This document shows, in pieces, positions 1 through 8,333 of a stretch of 19,650 nt of DNA. The DNA is from JAOUEA01 sp040882605. Lineage in GTDB: Bacteria > Actinomycetota > UBA4738 > HRBIN12. Where the stretch lies: contig JBBEAY010000051.1 of NCBI GenBank assembly GCA_040882605.1, positions 1-19,650 on the forward strand, given 5' to 3'. Under the pieces are notes generated by a model. It was not told where the DNA came from and did not search any database. It saw only the letters and a list, made by a program, of their open reading frames with translations. The position numbers were made by a program, and so were the translations under genes. Within the stretch, counting starts at the first letter, position 1; every line of letters starts with the position of its first letter.

Positions 1-1124
1 GTGACCTCGCCCTCGCCGTTGGGCCCGAACGGCACGAGCCGCTTGTCGGGGTCGGGTCGCTGTGCATCGGGCAGCGGCGAGATGATCGTGTCGGCCGCAT
101 GCAATATGCGCGCCCCCGATCGGAAGTTCGTGAACAACGGCAGCCGCTCAGCCGCTGACCCATCAACCTTCGGGAAGTCGGTCGGGAAGTCGAACAGATT
201 CGACAGCGACGCCCCTCGCCACGCGTAGATGTTCTGGTCGGGGTCACCGACCGCGGTGACCGGGTGCCCAACTGCGAACATCGCGCGCATGAGCTTGGCC
301 TGCGCGACGTTGGTGTCCTGATACTCGTCGAGCAGCACCGCGGCGAACCGGTCGCGATACTCCTGCCCGACCTGGGGGTGCTCGGTGGCGACCTTCACCG
401 CCAGCTCGATCTGGTCGCCGAAGTCGATCACGCCGAGGTCGCGCTTGAGGCGGCGGAACACCCCGACCGCCTTCGCGAGCTCGATGCGCTCGAGCGCGGT
501 CGAGTAGACGCGGTCGGTGCGCGCGATCTCCTTGAACACGGGCAGCCGCTCTGAGACGAAGGCGACCACGTCGTCTGGGTCGACGAGGTGGTTCGCGATC
601 TGGCCGTCGAGGTTCAAGATCTTGTCGACCACGCTCTGCTGCCATTCGGTCTTCACGTGCTCGAACGACATCTCGTCGAGCACGCGGCCCGCGATCGTGA
701 CCCGTTGGGCCTGGCTCAGCACGCGGCCTCGCTCGACGCCGGCGAGCATGCCGTAGCGGCCGATCACCTGCGCGGCGAGCGCGTGGTAGTTGATGATCTC
801 GGGCTCGTCACCTCGGGCGAGATCGACGCCGGCCAGCGCCCGGCGGATGCGCGAGCGGAGGTTGTCGGTGGCCTTCACGGTGAACGTGAGCGCGAGCACG
901 TTGCCGGGAAGCACGCCCTCGGTCGCATCGACGCGGCCGAGCGCCGCGAGCGCCAGATAGACGATGCGCGCCGCGATCACGCTCGTCTTGCCAGAGCCCG
1001 CCCCGGCGATCAGCACGGTCGGCTCGAGTGGCATCGTGATCGCGCGCCACTGCTCGTCGGTGGGCGGCGCGCCCCCCATGGCGGCAACGATCTCGGCGGG
1101 CGCCGTCTGCTCGGTGCGACTCAA
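1..1124 (-). CDS. adnB: AdnB-like UvrD-type helicase(-nuclease), N-terminal part only
   Basis: Superfamily 1A helicase, probably the second subunit of an AdnAB DNA end-resection complex. The gene runs off the left edge, so only about 374 N-terminal residues are visible and the expected C-terminal nuclease cannot be seen. The motor motifs are canonical: Walker A GAGSGKTS at residues 41-48, Walker B LLDEYQDT at 264-271, motif III GDPDQNIYAWRG at 293-304 and motif IV NFRS at 333-336. I chose a TTG start at 1124 whose bases overlap the upstream stop codon (TTGA), implying translational coupling; an in-frame ATG at 1079 is the alternative, but Walker A begins well after both. Gene order, with a less conserved helicase-nuclease directly upstream, matches mycobacterial adnA-adnB. 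Naming it AdnB rather than a lone UvrD rests on that context. Confidence 0.85.
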   Translation of the reverse strand, partial: MSRTEQTAPAEIVAAMGGAPPTDEQWRAITMPLEPTVLIAGAGSGKTSVIAARIVYLALAALGRVDATEGVLPGNVLALTFTVKATDNLRSRIRRALAGVDLARGDEPEIINYHALAAQVIGRYGMLAGVERGRVLSQAQRVTIAGRVLDEMSFEHVKTEWQQSVVDKILNLDGQIANHLVDPDDVVAFVSERLPVFKEIARTDRVYSTALERIELAKAVGVFRRLKRDLGVIDFGDQIELAVKVATEHPQVGQEYRDRFAAVLLDEYQDTNVAQAKLMRAMFAVGHPVTAVGDPDQNIYAWRGASLSNLFDFPTDFPKVDGSAAERLPLFTNFRSGARILHAADTIISPLPDAQRPDPDKRLVPFGPNGEGEV

Positions 1125-4033
1125 GCCGGCACCCCCTCTGGCGCGCCCGCCCGCACGACCTCGACCGGGAACACCGGCTGCCCCTCGGCGTAGAGCGGAC
1201 ACAATGTCTGGAAGTCGCAGAACTGGCAGTTCGCATACGGATTCGGCCGGAACACCTCGCGCTCGTTGAGGTCACGCTTGCGCTTGATCAGCTCGGAAAG
1301 CCGCTCGCGCATCTCGGCTTGATAGGCCTCTTCGTCGCGCTCGGTGACCATCCACTTGCGATGGTCGATGTCGGGGCTCTTCCAGTTTCCGCGTAGGAAC
1401 GCGAGCTCGACGGTCTTCACCGGCTGGAACTCCGCGAGGTCTGGTGATTCCTGCACGGCGAGGTAGTAGATGCCGAGCTGCAGGCTCTCGCGCGGCGGGC
1501 CGGCGTTGTCGCTCTTGCCTGTCTTGAAGTCGGTGATGACGTATCCGCTCTGCACGGCCGGGCCGATACGATCGATGTAGCCGATCACCTTCGCGCCTTC
1601 GAGCTCGAACTCGAAGAACCGCTCGATGCCGACCGCCGGGCTCTTGGCGTAGTTGTCGAACCAGTTCCGCAACATGTGGTCGCGGGCGAGCTTGAAGAAC
1701 GCAGTCGACACGGCGATCGACGGGAACTCCTGCTCGCGCCATCGCGCCTCGAGCACCTCGACCAAGACGGGCGGATCCTTGGCGATCTCGCCCTTCTCGA
1801 CCTGCTCGAGGATCGTGTGCACGGTCTTGCCGACCCATGCGTGGTAGCCGCCGGGCTTGCCGAGGCCGAGCTCGTCGCCGAGCACATGCATGAGCTCGCA
1901 GGCCTCGAGGTTCGACAGGCGCGAGTACGAGACGCGGATCGTCTCGTGCAGCGGACGCCCCGTGTCGGTCCAGTCGCGTTGGAACCACCACCGGGCTGCG
2001 TCGACGCCGAGCGCGACCAGTCCGTCGAGGGCGGCCACGCGTTGCCACGGGGGGATCGCGTCGTCGGCGAGCTGCGACCTCCATGCGGCATGGGCCTCGC
2101 GGGTCGATACTGGGTCGTCGAACGGCCCGGAAGGCGTCGGAGACCACGCGCTCGCCTCGACGAAGCGTGAACGCGCCGAACGGTCGTCGGCGTGGGGGTG
2201 CGCGTCGGCGCAGGTGAGCACCACTCGGCGCTTGGCGCGCGCGAGCACCATGTCGAACAGACGACGCTCGTCGTCGAGGCGGCCTCGATTGCGATCGGCG
2301 TTGGTCACCGGGCCCTCGAGTACCGCGAGGTCGAACATCGGCTCGGGCCTCGTGAGGCTCGGGAAGCTTCCCTCTGTCACGCCGGTCACGATCACCGTGT
2401 CGAACTCACGCCCGACGGTGCCGTGAGCGGTCAGCACCTGTACAGCATCGACGCGGCCGCGTTCCCATGCCGAGTACCCGGGCCCGTGCTCACCGGCGTC
2501 GAGCGACTCGAGGAACGCCGTCACGCCCGCGTCTGCGCTCGCCTCGTCGGTCTCTGCCACGACGTTGGCGAAGGTCACAACGGTGTCGAGCTCGCGACGG
2601 GCCTCGGCGCTCTCTCCGGCCCGGTCGACGAGCCGTCTCGAGCAGGGAAGGTGCTCCCACAGGTGACGGAATGCGTCCTGCACGCTCATTCCCGCGAACA
2701 GCGCCGCGCGAGAGAGCGTCTCGCGCGCGGCAACGACAGCGTCGGTTTCGTCCCCGGTCAGGCCCTCGGTCACGTCGAGCGCGTTCGCGATCGAACCGGT
2801 GCCGGCTCGAGCGGTACGCAGCAGGCCACGGGCGGCGGCGGGGGAGAGTCCGACCACGTCGGAGACGAGCAGCTGCTCGACCAGCACCTCGCGAGCCGTC
2901 TCGTCGGCCACGATCCATCGCAGTGCGAGCACGTAGGGCCGGGTCGCCGGTTCGGCGGTGAGCGAGAGCCCACGTTCGGGCATCGCCCTGGGGATGAGCG
3001 CGTCGTCGAGCGCCCGGAGCAGACCGCCGAGGTGTGTGCCCTGACGCCGCACGACCACCGCGATGTCGTTCCACTCGATGTCGTGCTCGACGTGGCGGCG
3101 CCGCAGCTCGCGCGCGACCGCGGCGTGCTCCTCGCTGGCGTGAGGCGCGACCCACGCCTCGAGGGTCACCGGCTCGGGCGCACGATGGTTCGTGTCGAGC
3201 TCGACTCGATCGTGCGCCTCGAAGGCAGTCGCGAAGCGATCGAGCGGCGCGCGGCTCGTTCCCTGGAACGAAAAGACATGTGCGTCGGGGTTCGCGGCGA
3301 CCACGAGGTCGGGAGCGCCGAGCCCGCGGAGCATGGCTTCAGCAGCGATCGTCGTGTCGTGGTAGTCGTCGACGAGCACATGATCGAACGGCGGGTCGCC
3401 TTCGGGCGCCTGGGTTGCGGCGCGCTGTAGCAGCGTGGCGAAGTCGGCCACGTTCTGAGCATCGACCGCGTCTTGGTACTCGCGCAGGAACCGCGCGAGC
3501 TCGCGCCAACCGGCGAGGCCCCGCCGATCCGCGGCGTCGGCGATCTGCTCAGGTGTCAGCAGTGCCTCCTGCGCCCGCGAGACGAACTGACGCACCTCGT
3601 CGACGAAGCCTCGGAAGCCAAGCAAGGGTCCGTAGGCGGGCCATTCGGCGGGGTCGCGGGCCGCGAGCAGCTCCTGCATCTTCGCGAACTGCTCTGCGGC
3701 CGACAAGAGCTGAGGCGGCTCGCCCTCGCCTGCCTGCTCGGCGCGCTGCTTCAAGATGCGGTTGGCGAGCCCGTGCATCGTGACGACGTGCAGGCCCGAG
3801 AGCGAGGTCGGGAGCCGTTGCAGCAGGGCCGATCGCGTCGAGTCGCGCGCCGAGGACGACCCGACGACGAGCGCGACCCGATCGGGGTCGGCTCCGGCCT
3901 CGACGAGGCGCGCGAAGCGTTCCCGCAACACGGCGGACTTGCCCGTGCCGGCCGGCCCGGTCACCAGCAGGGTGCCCGAGGTATGGCCGAGCACGAGCGC
4001 CTGGCGCTCGTCGGGGGAGAAGGGGGCCGTCAC
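1121..4033 (-). CDS. adnA: AdnA-like helicase-nuclease with Fe-S nuclease domain
   Basis: 970-residue protein with an N-terminal UvrD-like motor and a C-terminal RecB-family nuclease, as in AdnA, which resects double-strand breaks together with AdnB. Walker A GPAGTGKS (26-33) is intact, but other motor motifs deviate: motif II reads DDYHD (222-226) instead of DEYQD, motif III is NPDAHVFSFQG, motif V reads AHGTVGREFD and motif VI LARAK. The nuclease looks complete: His739, Asp821 in GYIDR, DFKTGK (Asp835, Lys837) and Gln852. Cys712 with Cys936, Cys939 and Cys945 (C...CxxCx5C) should bind a 4Fe-4S cluster, as in AddB and Cas4. The GTG start at 4033 is preferred over GTG 4057 because a TAGCAT hexamer ends 7 nt upstream. 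It ends in a 4-nt overlap with the adnB-like gene. Confidence 0.9.
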   Translation of the reverse strand: MTAPFSPDERQALVLGHTSGTLLVTGPAGTGKSAVLRERFARLVEAGADPDRVALVVGSSSARDSTRSALLQRLPTSLSGLHVVTMHGLANRILKQRAEQAGEGEPPQLLSAAEQFAKMQELLAARDPAEWPAYGPLLGFRGFVDEVRQFVSRAQEALLTPEQIADAADRRGLAGWRELARFLREYQDAVDAQNVADFATLLQRAATQAPEGDPPFDHVLVDDYHDTTIAAEAMLRGLGAPDLVVAANPDAHVFSFQGTSRAPLDRFATAFEAHDRVELDTNHRAPEPVTLEAWVAPHASEEHAAVARELRRRHVEHDIEWNDIAVVVRRQGTHLGGLLRALDDALIPRAMPERGLSLTAEPATRPYVLALRWIVADETAREVLVEQLLVSDVVGLSPAAARGLLRTARAGTGSIANALDVTEGLTGDETDAVVAARETLSRAALFAGMSVQDAFRHLWEHLPCSRRLVDRAGESAEARRELDTVVTFANVVAETDEASADAGVTAFLESLDAGEHGPGYSAWERGRVDAVQVLTAHGTVGREFDTVIVTGVTEGSFPSLTRPEPMFDLAVLEGPVTNADRNRGRLDDERRLFDMVLARAKRRVVLTCADAHPHADDRSARSRFVEASAWSPTPSGPFDDPVSTREAHAAWRSQLADDAIPPWQRVAALDGLVALGVDAARWWFQRDWTDTGRPLHETIRVSYSRLSNLEACELMHVLGDELGLGKPGGYHAWVGKTVHTILEQVEKGEIAKDPPVLVEVLEARWREQEFPSIAVSTAFFKLARDHMLRNWFDNYAKSPAVGIERFFEFELEGAKVIGYIDRIGPAVQSGYVITDFKTGKSDNAGPPRESLQLGIYYLAVQESPDLAEFQPVKTVELAFLRGNWKSPDIDHRKWMVTERDEEAYQAEMRERLSELIKRKRDLNEREVFRPNPYANCQFCDFQTLCPLYAEGQPVFPVEVVRAGAPEGVPA

Positions 4034-4040
4034 GAAGCGG

Positions 4041-4046
4041 ATGCTA
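4041..4046 (-). promoter_or_regulatory. -10 hexamer TAGCAT of a leaderless adnA promoter
   Basis: TAGCAT on the minus strand, followed by 7 nt and then the GTG at 4033. This fits the actinobacterial TANNNT -10 with transcription starting at the start codon. No convincing -35 is seen. No Shine-Dalgarno precedes either candidate GTG. It lies in the 60-bp gap downstream of the M50 protease gene, so adnAB may have its own promoter. Confidence 0.6.
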
Positions 4047-4093
4047 CCGCCGTCCACCGACAGCCGCGCCGCGCACCGGGGGCGTCGACGCCC

Positions 4094-5236
4094 TTACAGG
4101 TCGGGGCGGGCCGGCACGACCACGTCGGGAGCGGCCCCTTCGGGCCGGCCCTCGATCTCCCGGTTGTACCAGCGTTCCACATCGGCCGGGCCGATGGCGC
4201 CGACGAGCGCGCCATCGCGGATCACCAGGCCGTCACGGCCTGCCAGCCACTCGAGCGCGTCGTCGAGGGACTCGTCGGGAGCGACCACGGGCGTCTGGGC
4301 GAGCGGAAGCACGCCGTCTCGAACCGGGCGCATGGGGTCACGGCCGCCGACCCGGCGAGCGCTCTCGAGCGAAACCGTGCCGACGACGCGCCCGGCCTCG
4401 ATCACCGGGAACGCCTGCCCGTCCGCCCCCCGCAGATAGTCGTCGAGCGCCTGCGCGAGTGAGATGTCGATCGGCACGGCGGGGGGCGGTTCCCGCATCG
4501 CGTCGGCGACGGTTCCTGTGATGAGCTGGTCGCGGAAGGCGATGCGTTGGTCCATGGCGCGTCCGGTGCTGATCAGGATGAAGGCCACGTACCCGAGGAA
4601 GAACGCCGTGAGGGTGTCCACGCTCGTCAAGGCCCAGATCGCGGCCGCGCCGACGAGCGCGCCGACCGCGATGCCGCCGTACCCGGCGACGCGCATGGCC
4701 GTCCGCCGGCTGCCGGTCACGCCCCAGGCGGTTGCGAGCAGCATGCGACCGCCGTCGAGCGGGAACCCCGGCAGGGCGTTGAAGCCCGCGAAGAGGAGGC
4801 TGAGCCCGGCGAGCCAGCCCATGGTCTCGGCGACGAGCCCGTTGGTGAGGGTCTCGCCGATCCAAAACGCGCCGGCGAGCACCAGGGTCGTCGCGGGTCC
4901 GACGAACGCGACCAGGAACTCCGCAAGCGGGCCCTTGGCGCTCGCCTTGGTCTCGGTGGCGCCTCCCCAGATCACGAGCGTGACGCCCATCACGGGAAGG
5001 TCGAACACCCGGGCCATGACGGCGTGGGCTGCCTCGTGCAGCAGCACGCTTGCAAAGAAGAGAGCGGCGGCAAGCACCGCGATCGTGATGGCCTCGCTCG
5101 GTTCCACGGATCGACGGGTGTAGCCCTCGTAGCGGAGCCACACGTACAGCGCGGCGATCACGAACCATGAGGTGCTGAGGTACAAGGGGATGCCCCGAAC
5201 GGTCAGGACCTTCCATCGCTTGCCGCCTCCACCCAT
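4094..5236 (-). CDS. Site-2-type M50 membrane metalloprotease with paired CBS domains (Rip3-like)
   Basis: 380-residue intramembrane zinc metalloprotease. Hydrophobic segments lie at about 20-35, 50-66, 108-125, 140-155, 185-203 and 208-222. The zinc motif HEAAH is at 67-71 in a membrane helix, and the second M50 motif NALPGFPLDGG, carrying the third metal ligand Asp161, is at 153-163. A cytosolic C-terminal half holds two CBS repeats (about 240-290 and 300-355) that usually sense adenine nucleotides. This architecture matches mycobacterial Rip3 and bacterial SpoIVFB-like proteases, which cleave membrane-bound regulators; the substrate is unknown and no anti-sigma factor lies nearby. The start at 5236 is supported by a TACGCT hexamer 7 nt upstream. 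It is divergent from the photolyase gene, with 104 bp between starts. Confidence 0.9.
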   Translation of the reverse strand: MGGGGKRWKVLTVRGIPLYLSTSWFVIAALYVWLRYEGYTRRSVEPSEAITIAVLAAALFFASVLLHEAAHAVMARVFDLPVMGVTLVIWGGATETKASAKGPLAEFLVAFVGPATTLVLAGAFWIGETLTNGLVAETMGWLAGLSLLFAGFNALPGFPLDGGRMLLATAWGVTGSRRTAMRVAGYGGIAVGALVGAAAIWALTSVDTLTAFFLGYVAFILISTGRAMDQRIAFRDQLITGTVADAMREPPPAVPIDISLAQALDDYLRGADGQAFPVIEAGRVVGTVSLESARRVGGRDPMRPVRDGVLPLAQTPVVAPDESLDDALEWLAGRDGLVIRDGALVGAIGPADVERWYNREIEGRPEGAAPDVVVPARPDL

Positions 5237-5243
5237 GGATACG

Positions 5244-5249
5244 AGCGTA
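5244..5249 (-). promoter_or_regulatory. -10 hexamer TACGCT of a leaderless promoter for the M50 protease
   Basis: TACGCT on the minus strand ends 7 nt before the ATG at 5236, and there is no Shine-Dalgarno. This is the TANNNT-N7-ATG leaderless arrangement seen at several genes in this window. No -35 is evident. Confidence 0.6.
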
Positions 5250-5327
5250 CCCCGGGAGGGCCTTCACGCAGAGTACGGCCGCCACCGGATGCATCGGTTC
5301 TGGCGAAGCGTGTGCGACCTCTGCGCA

Positions 5328-5333
5328 TACGGT
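5328..5333 (+). promoter_or_regulatory. -10 hexamer TACGGT of a leaderless photolyase promoter
   Basis: TACGGT followed by GGGGTGC (7 nt) and the ATG at 5341. It faces away from the M50 protease promoter in a 104-bp divergent intergenic region. It selects the ATG at 5341 rather than an in-frame GTG at 5332. Confidence 0.6.
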
Positions 5334-5340
5334 GGGGTGC

Positions 5341-6714
5341 ATGAGCTCGCTCGTGCTGTTCACCCGCGATCTGCGAGTGCACGATCAGCCGGCCCTCGAC
5401 GCCGCGGCCCGGGCCGGCGGCTCGTGCGTGCCGCTCTTCGTGCGCGACCAAGAGTTGTTGCAGCGCAGCCCAAACCGTTCGCGATTCCTGATGCAGAGTC
5501 TGGCTGATCTGGACCACGCTCTGACCCGGCTCGGCTCGCCCCTGGTCATGCGCGAAGGCGACGTGGTCGCGCGGACCCTCGATGTCGTCGGTGAGGTGAA
5601 GGTCGACGAGGTGCATCTCACCGACGACGTCACCGGGCTGGCGCAGCGGCGTGAGCGGGACCTGCGCCACGCCCTCGCCGCGCACGGTGTCGAGCTTCAC
5701 GTGCACCCTGGCAACGCCGTGGTCGAGCCCGGCCATGTCGCGCCGCCCGGCAAACGGGTGTACTCGGTGTTCACGCCGTATCACCGTGCGTGGGCGCAGG
5801 TTCCGTGCCGGGCGGTGCTGACGCCCCCGCCGAGGCTCGTCGCACCCGATGCCGATCTCGACCCCGGCCCGCGACCCGATCCGAGCGGCGTGCAGGCCGA
5901 CTCGCCCGACCTTCCCGATGGCGGCGAGTCGGCGGCGCGCGAGCGCCTCGAGTCCTATCTGGCTGGTGGCCCCACTGGCGCCGCCCGGTACGGCGACCTT
6001 CGCAACGACCTCGCCGCCGACGCGACCTCTCGCCTGTCGCCGTACCTGCGGTTCGGGTGCGTGAGCGCCAACGAGGTGGTGGCCCGCGCGACCGCCGTGC
6101 CGGGCGCCGGGGAGCTTGTGCGCCAGATCGCGTGGCGCGACTTCTACGGCCAGTTGCTCGCGCACGACCCCACGATCGCGTGGCGCGACTTCCGCGAACC
6201 ACCCGGTGACGTGCCGCCCGCACCCGAGCATGCAGACGAGCTCTTCGAGCGGTGGCAGCTCGGACGAACCGGCATCCCTCTGGTCGACGCGGGGATGCGG
6301 CAGCTTCGGAGCGAAGGGTTCATGCACAACCGGGCGCGCATGGTGACCGCGTCGTTCCTCACGCGCAGACTCGGCATCGCGTGGCAGCGGGGCGCTGCGC
6401 ACTTCTTCCGGTGGCTCGTCGACGGCGATCCGGCGAACAACTCGGGTGGATGGCAGTGGGTGGCCGGCACCGGCACCGATCCGCGGCGCTCGCGCTCGTT
6501 CAACCCGGTGCGGCAAGCGGAACGCTTCGACCCCGATGGAACGTACGTCCGGCGGTACGTGAGTGAGCTGGCCGATGTGCAGGCGCCGCAGATCTTTGCG
6601 CCGTGGTGGGATCTCGATCTGCTCGAGATGACCGGGTATCCGGCGCCGATCCTCGAGGTTCCGTCGACGACGCCCAAGGCGTCTCGCTCAGACGCTCTTA
6701 CCTTGCCCTTGTGA
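5341..6714 (+). CDS. phr: Deoxyribodipyrimidine photolyase (cryptochrome/photolyase family)
   Basis: 457-residue flavoprotein that repairs UV-induced cyclobutane pyrimidine dimers using blue light. The N-terminal alpha/beta antenna domain (about 1-130) begins LVLFTRDLRVHDQPAL. The C-terminal FAD domain (about 200-440) contains WQLGRTGIPLVDAGMRQL, MHNRARM, DGDPANNSGGWQWVAGTGTD and the SFNPVRQAERFDPDG segment. Aligned by eye to E. coli PhrB, Asn367 corresponds to the FAD-N5 Asn378, and Trp371 and Trp348 to triad Trp382 and Trp359. No Trp occurs where Trp306 would be (residues 282-304 have none). ATG 5341 is chosen over GTG 5332 because of the TACGGT hexamer 7 nt upstream. It is convergent with the DUF72 gene, with 3 bp between stop codons. 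Photolyase is more likely than a signalling cryptochrome because there is no C-terminal extension. Confidence 0.93.
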   Translation: MSSLVLFTRDLRVHDQPALDAAARAGGSCVPLFVRDQELLQRSPNRSRFLMQSLADLDHALTRLGSPLVMREGDVVARTLDVVGEVKVDEVHLTDDVTGLAQRRERDLRHALAAHGVELHVHPGNAVVEPGHVAPPGKRVYSVFTPYHRAWAQVPCRAVLTPPPRLVAPDADLDPGPRPDPSGVQADSPDLPDGGESAARERLESYLAGGPTGAARYGDLRNDLAADATSRLSPYLRFGCVSANEVVARATAVPGAGELVRQIAWRDFYGQLLAHDPTIAWRDFREPPGDVPPAPEHADELFERWQLGRTGIPLVDAGMRQLRSEGFMHNRARMVTASFLTRRLGIAWQRGAAHFFRWLVDGDPANNSGGWQWVAGTGTDPRRSRSFNPVRQAERFDPDGTYVRRYVSELADVQAPQIFAPWWDLDLLEMTGYPAPILEVPSTTPKASRSDALTLPL

Positions 6715-6717
6715 CGA

Positions 6718-7635
6718 TCAGCGATGCAGGTCGAGGTCGAGCAGATCGCCGAGCTCGCTCGCGTTCCTGACGGCGAAGTCTCGGTAGCAATTGTTCATGA
6801 GCACATGGGTATCGCGGGCTTGGCCTGAGAGCTCCGCGAGCTTCGGGACCCATTCTCCGAGCTCGGCCGCCGAGTAGTCATAGCGGAACCGTTCGCTCGC
6901 GGTCTCGGACTTGCTCTGCCACGCCTTCGGATCGCGACCGTGGAAGCGCACCATCGCGAGGTCGTCGGCGGTCGCCGCGGCGATCGGCGGCAGGCTCGAG
7001 TCGGATCCCTGCGGCATGTCGACGCACACGTACGGCAGACGGCGCTCCTGTAAGAAGGCCAGCGTCTCCTCGACGTTTCGCTCTTCCATCCAGCTCTTGT
7101 GCCGGAACTCGATGGCCACGCGGAAGTCGGGCAGCCGGGCGGCACATTCCTCCACGTAGGCCTTGTTCTTGCGCGAGATGACGAACCACTGCGGGAACTG
7201 GAATAGCACCACGCCGAGCTTGCCCGCCGAGTGCAGGGGCATCAGCGCGTCGCGGAAGCGCTGCCACACCTCGTCGACGGTCTCGTCGGGAAGCTTGTCG
7301 CGGTAGATGCGGCGCTTCTCGAGCGTCTCGGGCGGCAACTCGGCGGCGAGATCCTTGTAGAGCGACTCGGTGCGCGTGGGGTGGTTGGTCAGCAGCGAGT
7401 AGGCCTTGATGTTGAACGTGAAGTCGGCCGGCGTGCGCTCGATCCACAGCACGGAGTTCTTCTCGCTCGGGGGGAAGTAGTAGGTCGAGTCGACCTCCAC
7501 GAGCGGGAACCGCGACGCGTAGAACTCGAGGCGAGCCTTCGCGCTCGTGGTGCCCGGCGGGTAGAAGTTGCCGTCCTTGATGAGCGTGGGGTCGGTCCAG
7601 CTCGAGGTGCCGATCAGGATGCGACCGTCGGCCAT
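6718..7635 (-). CDS. DUF72 (YecE-like) protein
   Basis: 305-residue DUF72 family protein, predicted TIM barrel, biochemical role unknown. Family hallmarks visible in order are GTSSW near the N-terminus, VEVDSTYY, FQFP, VAIEFRHKSW, VCVDMP, VRFHGR, YDYSAAEL and NNCYRDFAVRNA near the C-terminus. The ATG at 7635 is chosen because homology begins at once (ADGRILIGTSSW); a longer reading to 7707 would only add proline/arginine-rich sequence overlapping the upstream gene. It lies 16 nt downstream of the PGPGW gene stop, so the two are probably co-transcribed. No Shine-Dalgarno is evident. It may act in nucleic acid or sugar chemistry, but nothing in the sequence decides this. Confidence 0.88.
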   Translation of the reverse strand: MADGRILIGTSSWTDPTLIKDGNFYPPGTTSAKARLEFYASRFPLVEVDSTYYFPPSEKNSVLWIERTPADFTFNIKAYSLLTNHPTRTESLYKDLAAELPPETLEKRRIYRDKLPDETVDEVWQRFRDALMPLHSAGKLGVVLFQFPQWFVISRKNKAYVEECAARLPDFRVAIEFRHKSWMEERNVEETLAFLQERRLPYVCVDMPQGSDSSLPPIAAATADDLAMVRFHGRDPKAWQSKSETASERFRYDYSAAELGEWVPKLAELSGQARDTHVLMNNCYRDFAVRNASELGDLLDLDLHR

Positions 7636-7651
7636 GTGACGCTTGGGGCCG

Positions 7652-8092
7652 TTAGGCGGCGTCGTCGGTCGAGGTCGGCGAAATGCCGGTGGCCTCGGAC
7701 GAAGCATTCGCCCGGTCGGTACGACGTTGCAGCATCGCGCCCTTGACCTGTTCGGTCTTCCGCTTGGCGAAGGCGAGCAGCCGGCGCGCCCAGACGTACT
7801 CCGAAGCGAGGATGCTGAGCGCGACGATCGCCAACAGGATCGACCAGGGCCCGGGAACCGGGATGATCAGCGCCGCCACGATCAGGAGCACGAAACCGGC
7901 CACCGTGACGGCGATGCGTTTGCCGCTTCGGCGGATGAACCGACCGACGGCCTTGCCCCAGACGATCGTGGCGTGGTCGTGCCACTTGCTCGCGATACCG
8001 GGCTCTGCGAGCAGCTCCTCCACGACGGCGCTCGCGTCGCGCTCCTCGGGGTCATCGCCCCACACGTCACGTCGATGGAGGTGGTCGCTCAT
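7652..8092 (-). CDS. PGPGW-type small membrane protein
   Basis: 146-residue protein with a charged N-terminal region (about 1-58), two close membrane segments (about 60-78 and 84-100) separated by the loop VPGPWS (79-84), then LASEYVWARRLLAFAK and a basic, Ser/Thr-rich tail. The PGP(G)W loop and following ASE-x-WAR sequence are the signature of the PGPGW putative transmembrane family (TIGR02611-like); no function is established. ATG 8092 is preferred, but ATG 8104 and GTG 8143 are also in frame; none has a strong ribosome-binding site. It is first of a likely two-gene unit with the DUF72 gene and divergent from the first histidine kinase, 241 bp away. Confidence 0.75.
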   Translation of the reverse strand: MSDHLHRRDVWGDDPEERDASAVVEELLAEPGIASKWHDHATIVWGKAVGRFIRRSGKRIAVTVAGFVLLIVAALIIPVPGPWSILLAIVALSILASEYVWARRLLAFAKRKTEQVKGAMLQRRTDRANASSEATGISPTSTDDAA

Positions 8093-8333
8093 CCGAGCCC
8101 CCATCCTCTCACGGCGACGCGCTTCGGCGGAACCCGGCCTCACGTGCGCAGTCCGGGCTGGAGCTACCCAGTTTCAGTGTGTCTGGCTGGTCCATGGTCG
8201 CGCTGCAGATGTCCGCGGCGCAATGCGACAGTGGAGAAGTGTTGTCACACTCCTTTACTCGTGTCACCTCCGTTAGGTAGAACCCTCTCACCGCCCAGGA
8301 GCGGAAGCAGGAAATCAGGGGAGGGAGCTTCGG
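8093..8333. other. 241-bp divergent intergenic region
   Basis: Separates the PGPGW membrane protein (minus) from the first histidine kinase (plus). It contains a TGTCAC direct repeat (8244-8249 and 8262-8267) and, at its right end, a strong ribosome-binding site. I could not identify a convincing promoter in either direction. Short ORFs here (for example a 28-codon one from ATG 8193) lack a ribosome-binding site and are not called. Confidence 0.5.
8318..8327 (+). promoter_or_regulatory. Ribosome-binding site of the first histidine kinase
   Basis: GGGGAGGGAG, 6 nt before the GTG at 8334. It decides the start and shows that this gene, unlike many neighbours, has a normal leader. Confidence 0.75.

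Noticed and set aside
2192..3430. 412-codon plus-strand ORF antisense to the adnA-like gene
   Set aside because: Arg/Gly/Glu/His-rich translation without domains, lying opposite a gene with clear helicase motifs; long antisense ORFs are a normal by-product of high GC3 coding.
5203..6516. 437-codon minus-strand ORF antisense to the photolyase
   Set aside because: Low-complexity, Arg/His/Gly-rich translation with no motif; the photolyase on the other strand has full family signatures.
8244..8267. TGTCAC direct repeat (18-nt spacing) upstream of the first kinase
   Set aside because: Only six bases repeated twice; could easily be chance and has no palindromic extension.
8109..8291. 60-codon minus-strand ORF in the intergenic region before the first kinase
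   Set aside because: No ribosome-binding site and no hydrophobic or conserved-looking pattern; it overlaps the upstream region of the PGPGW gene.
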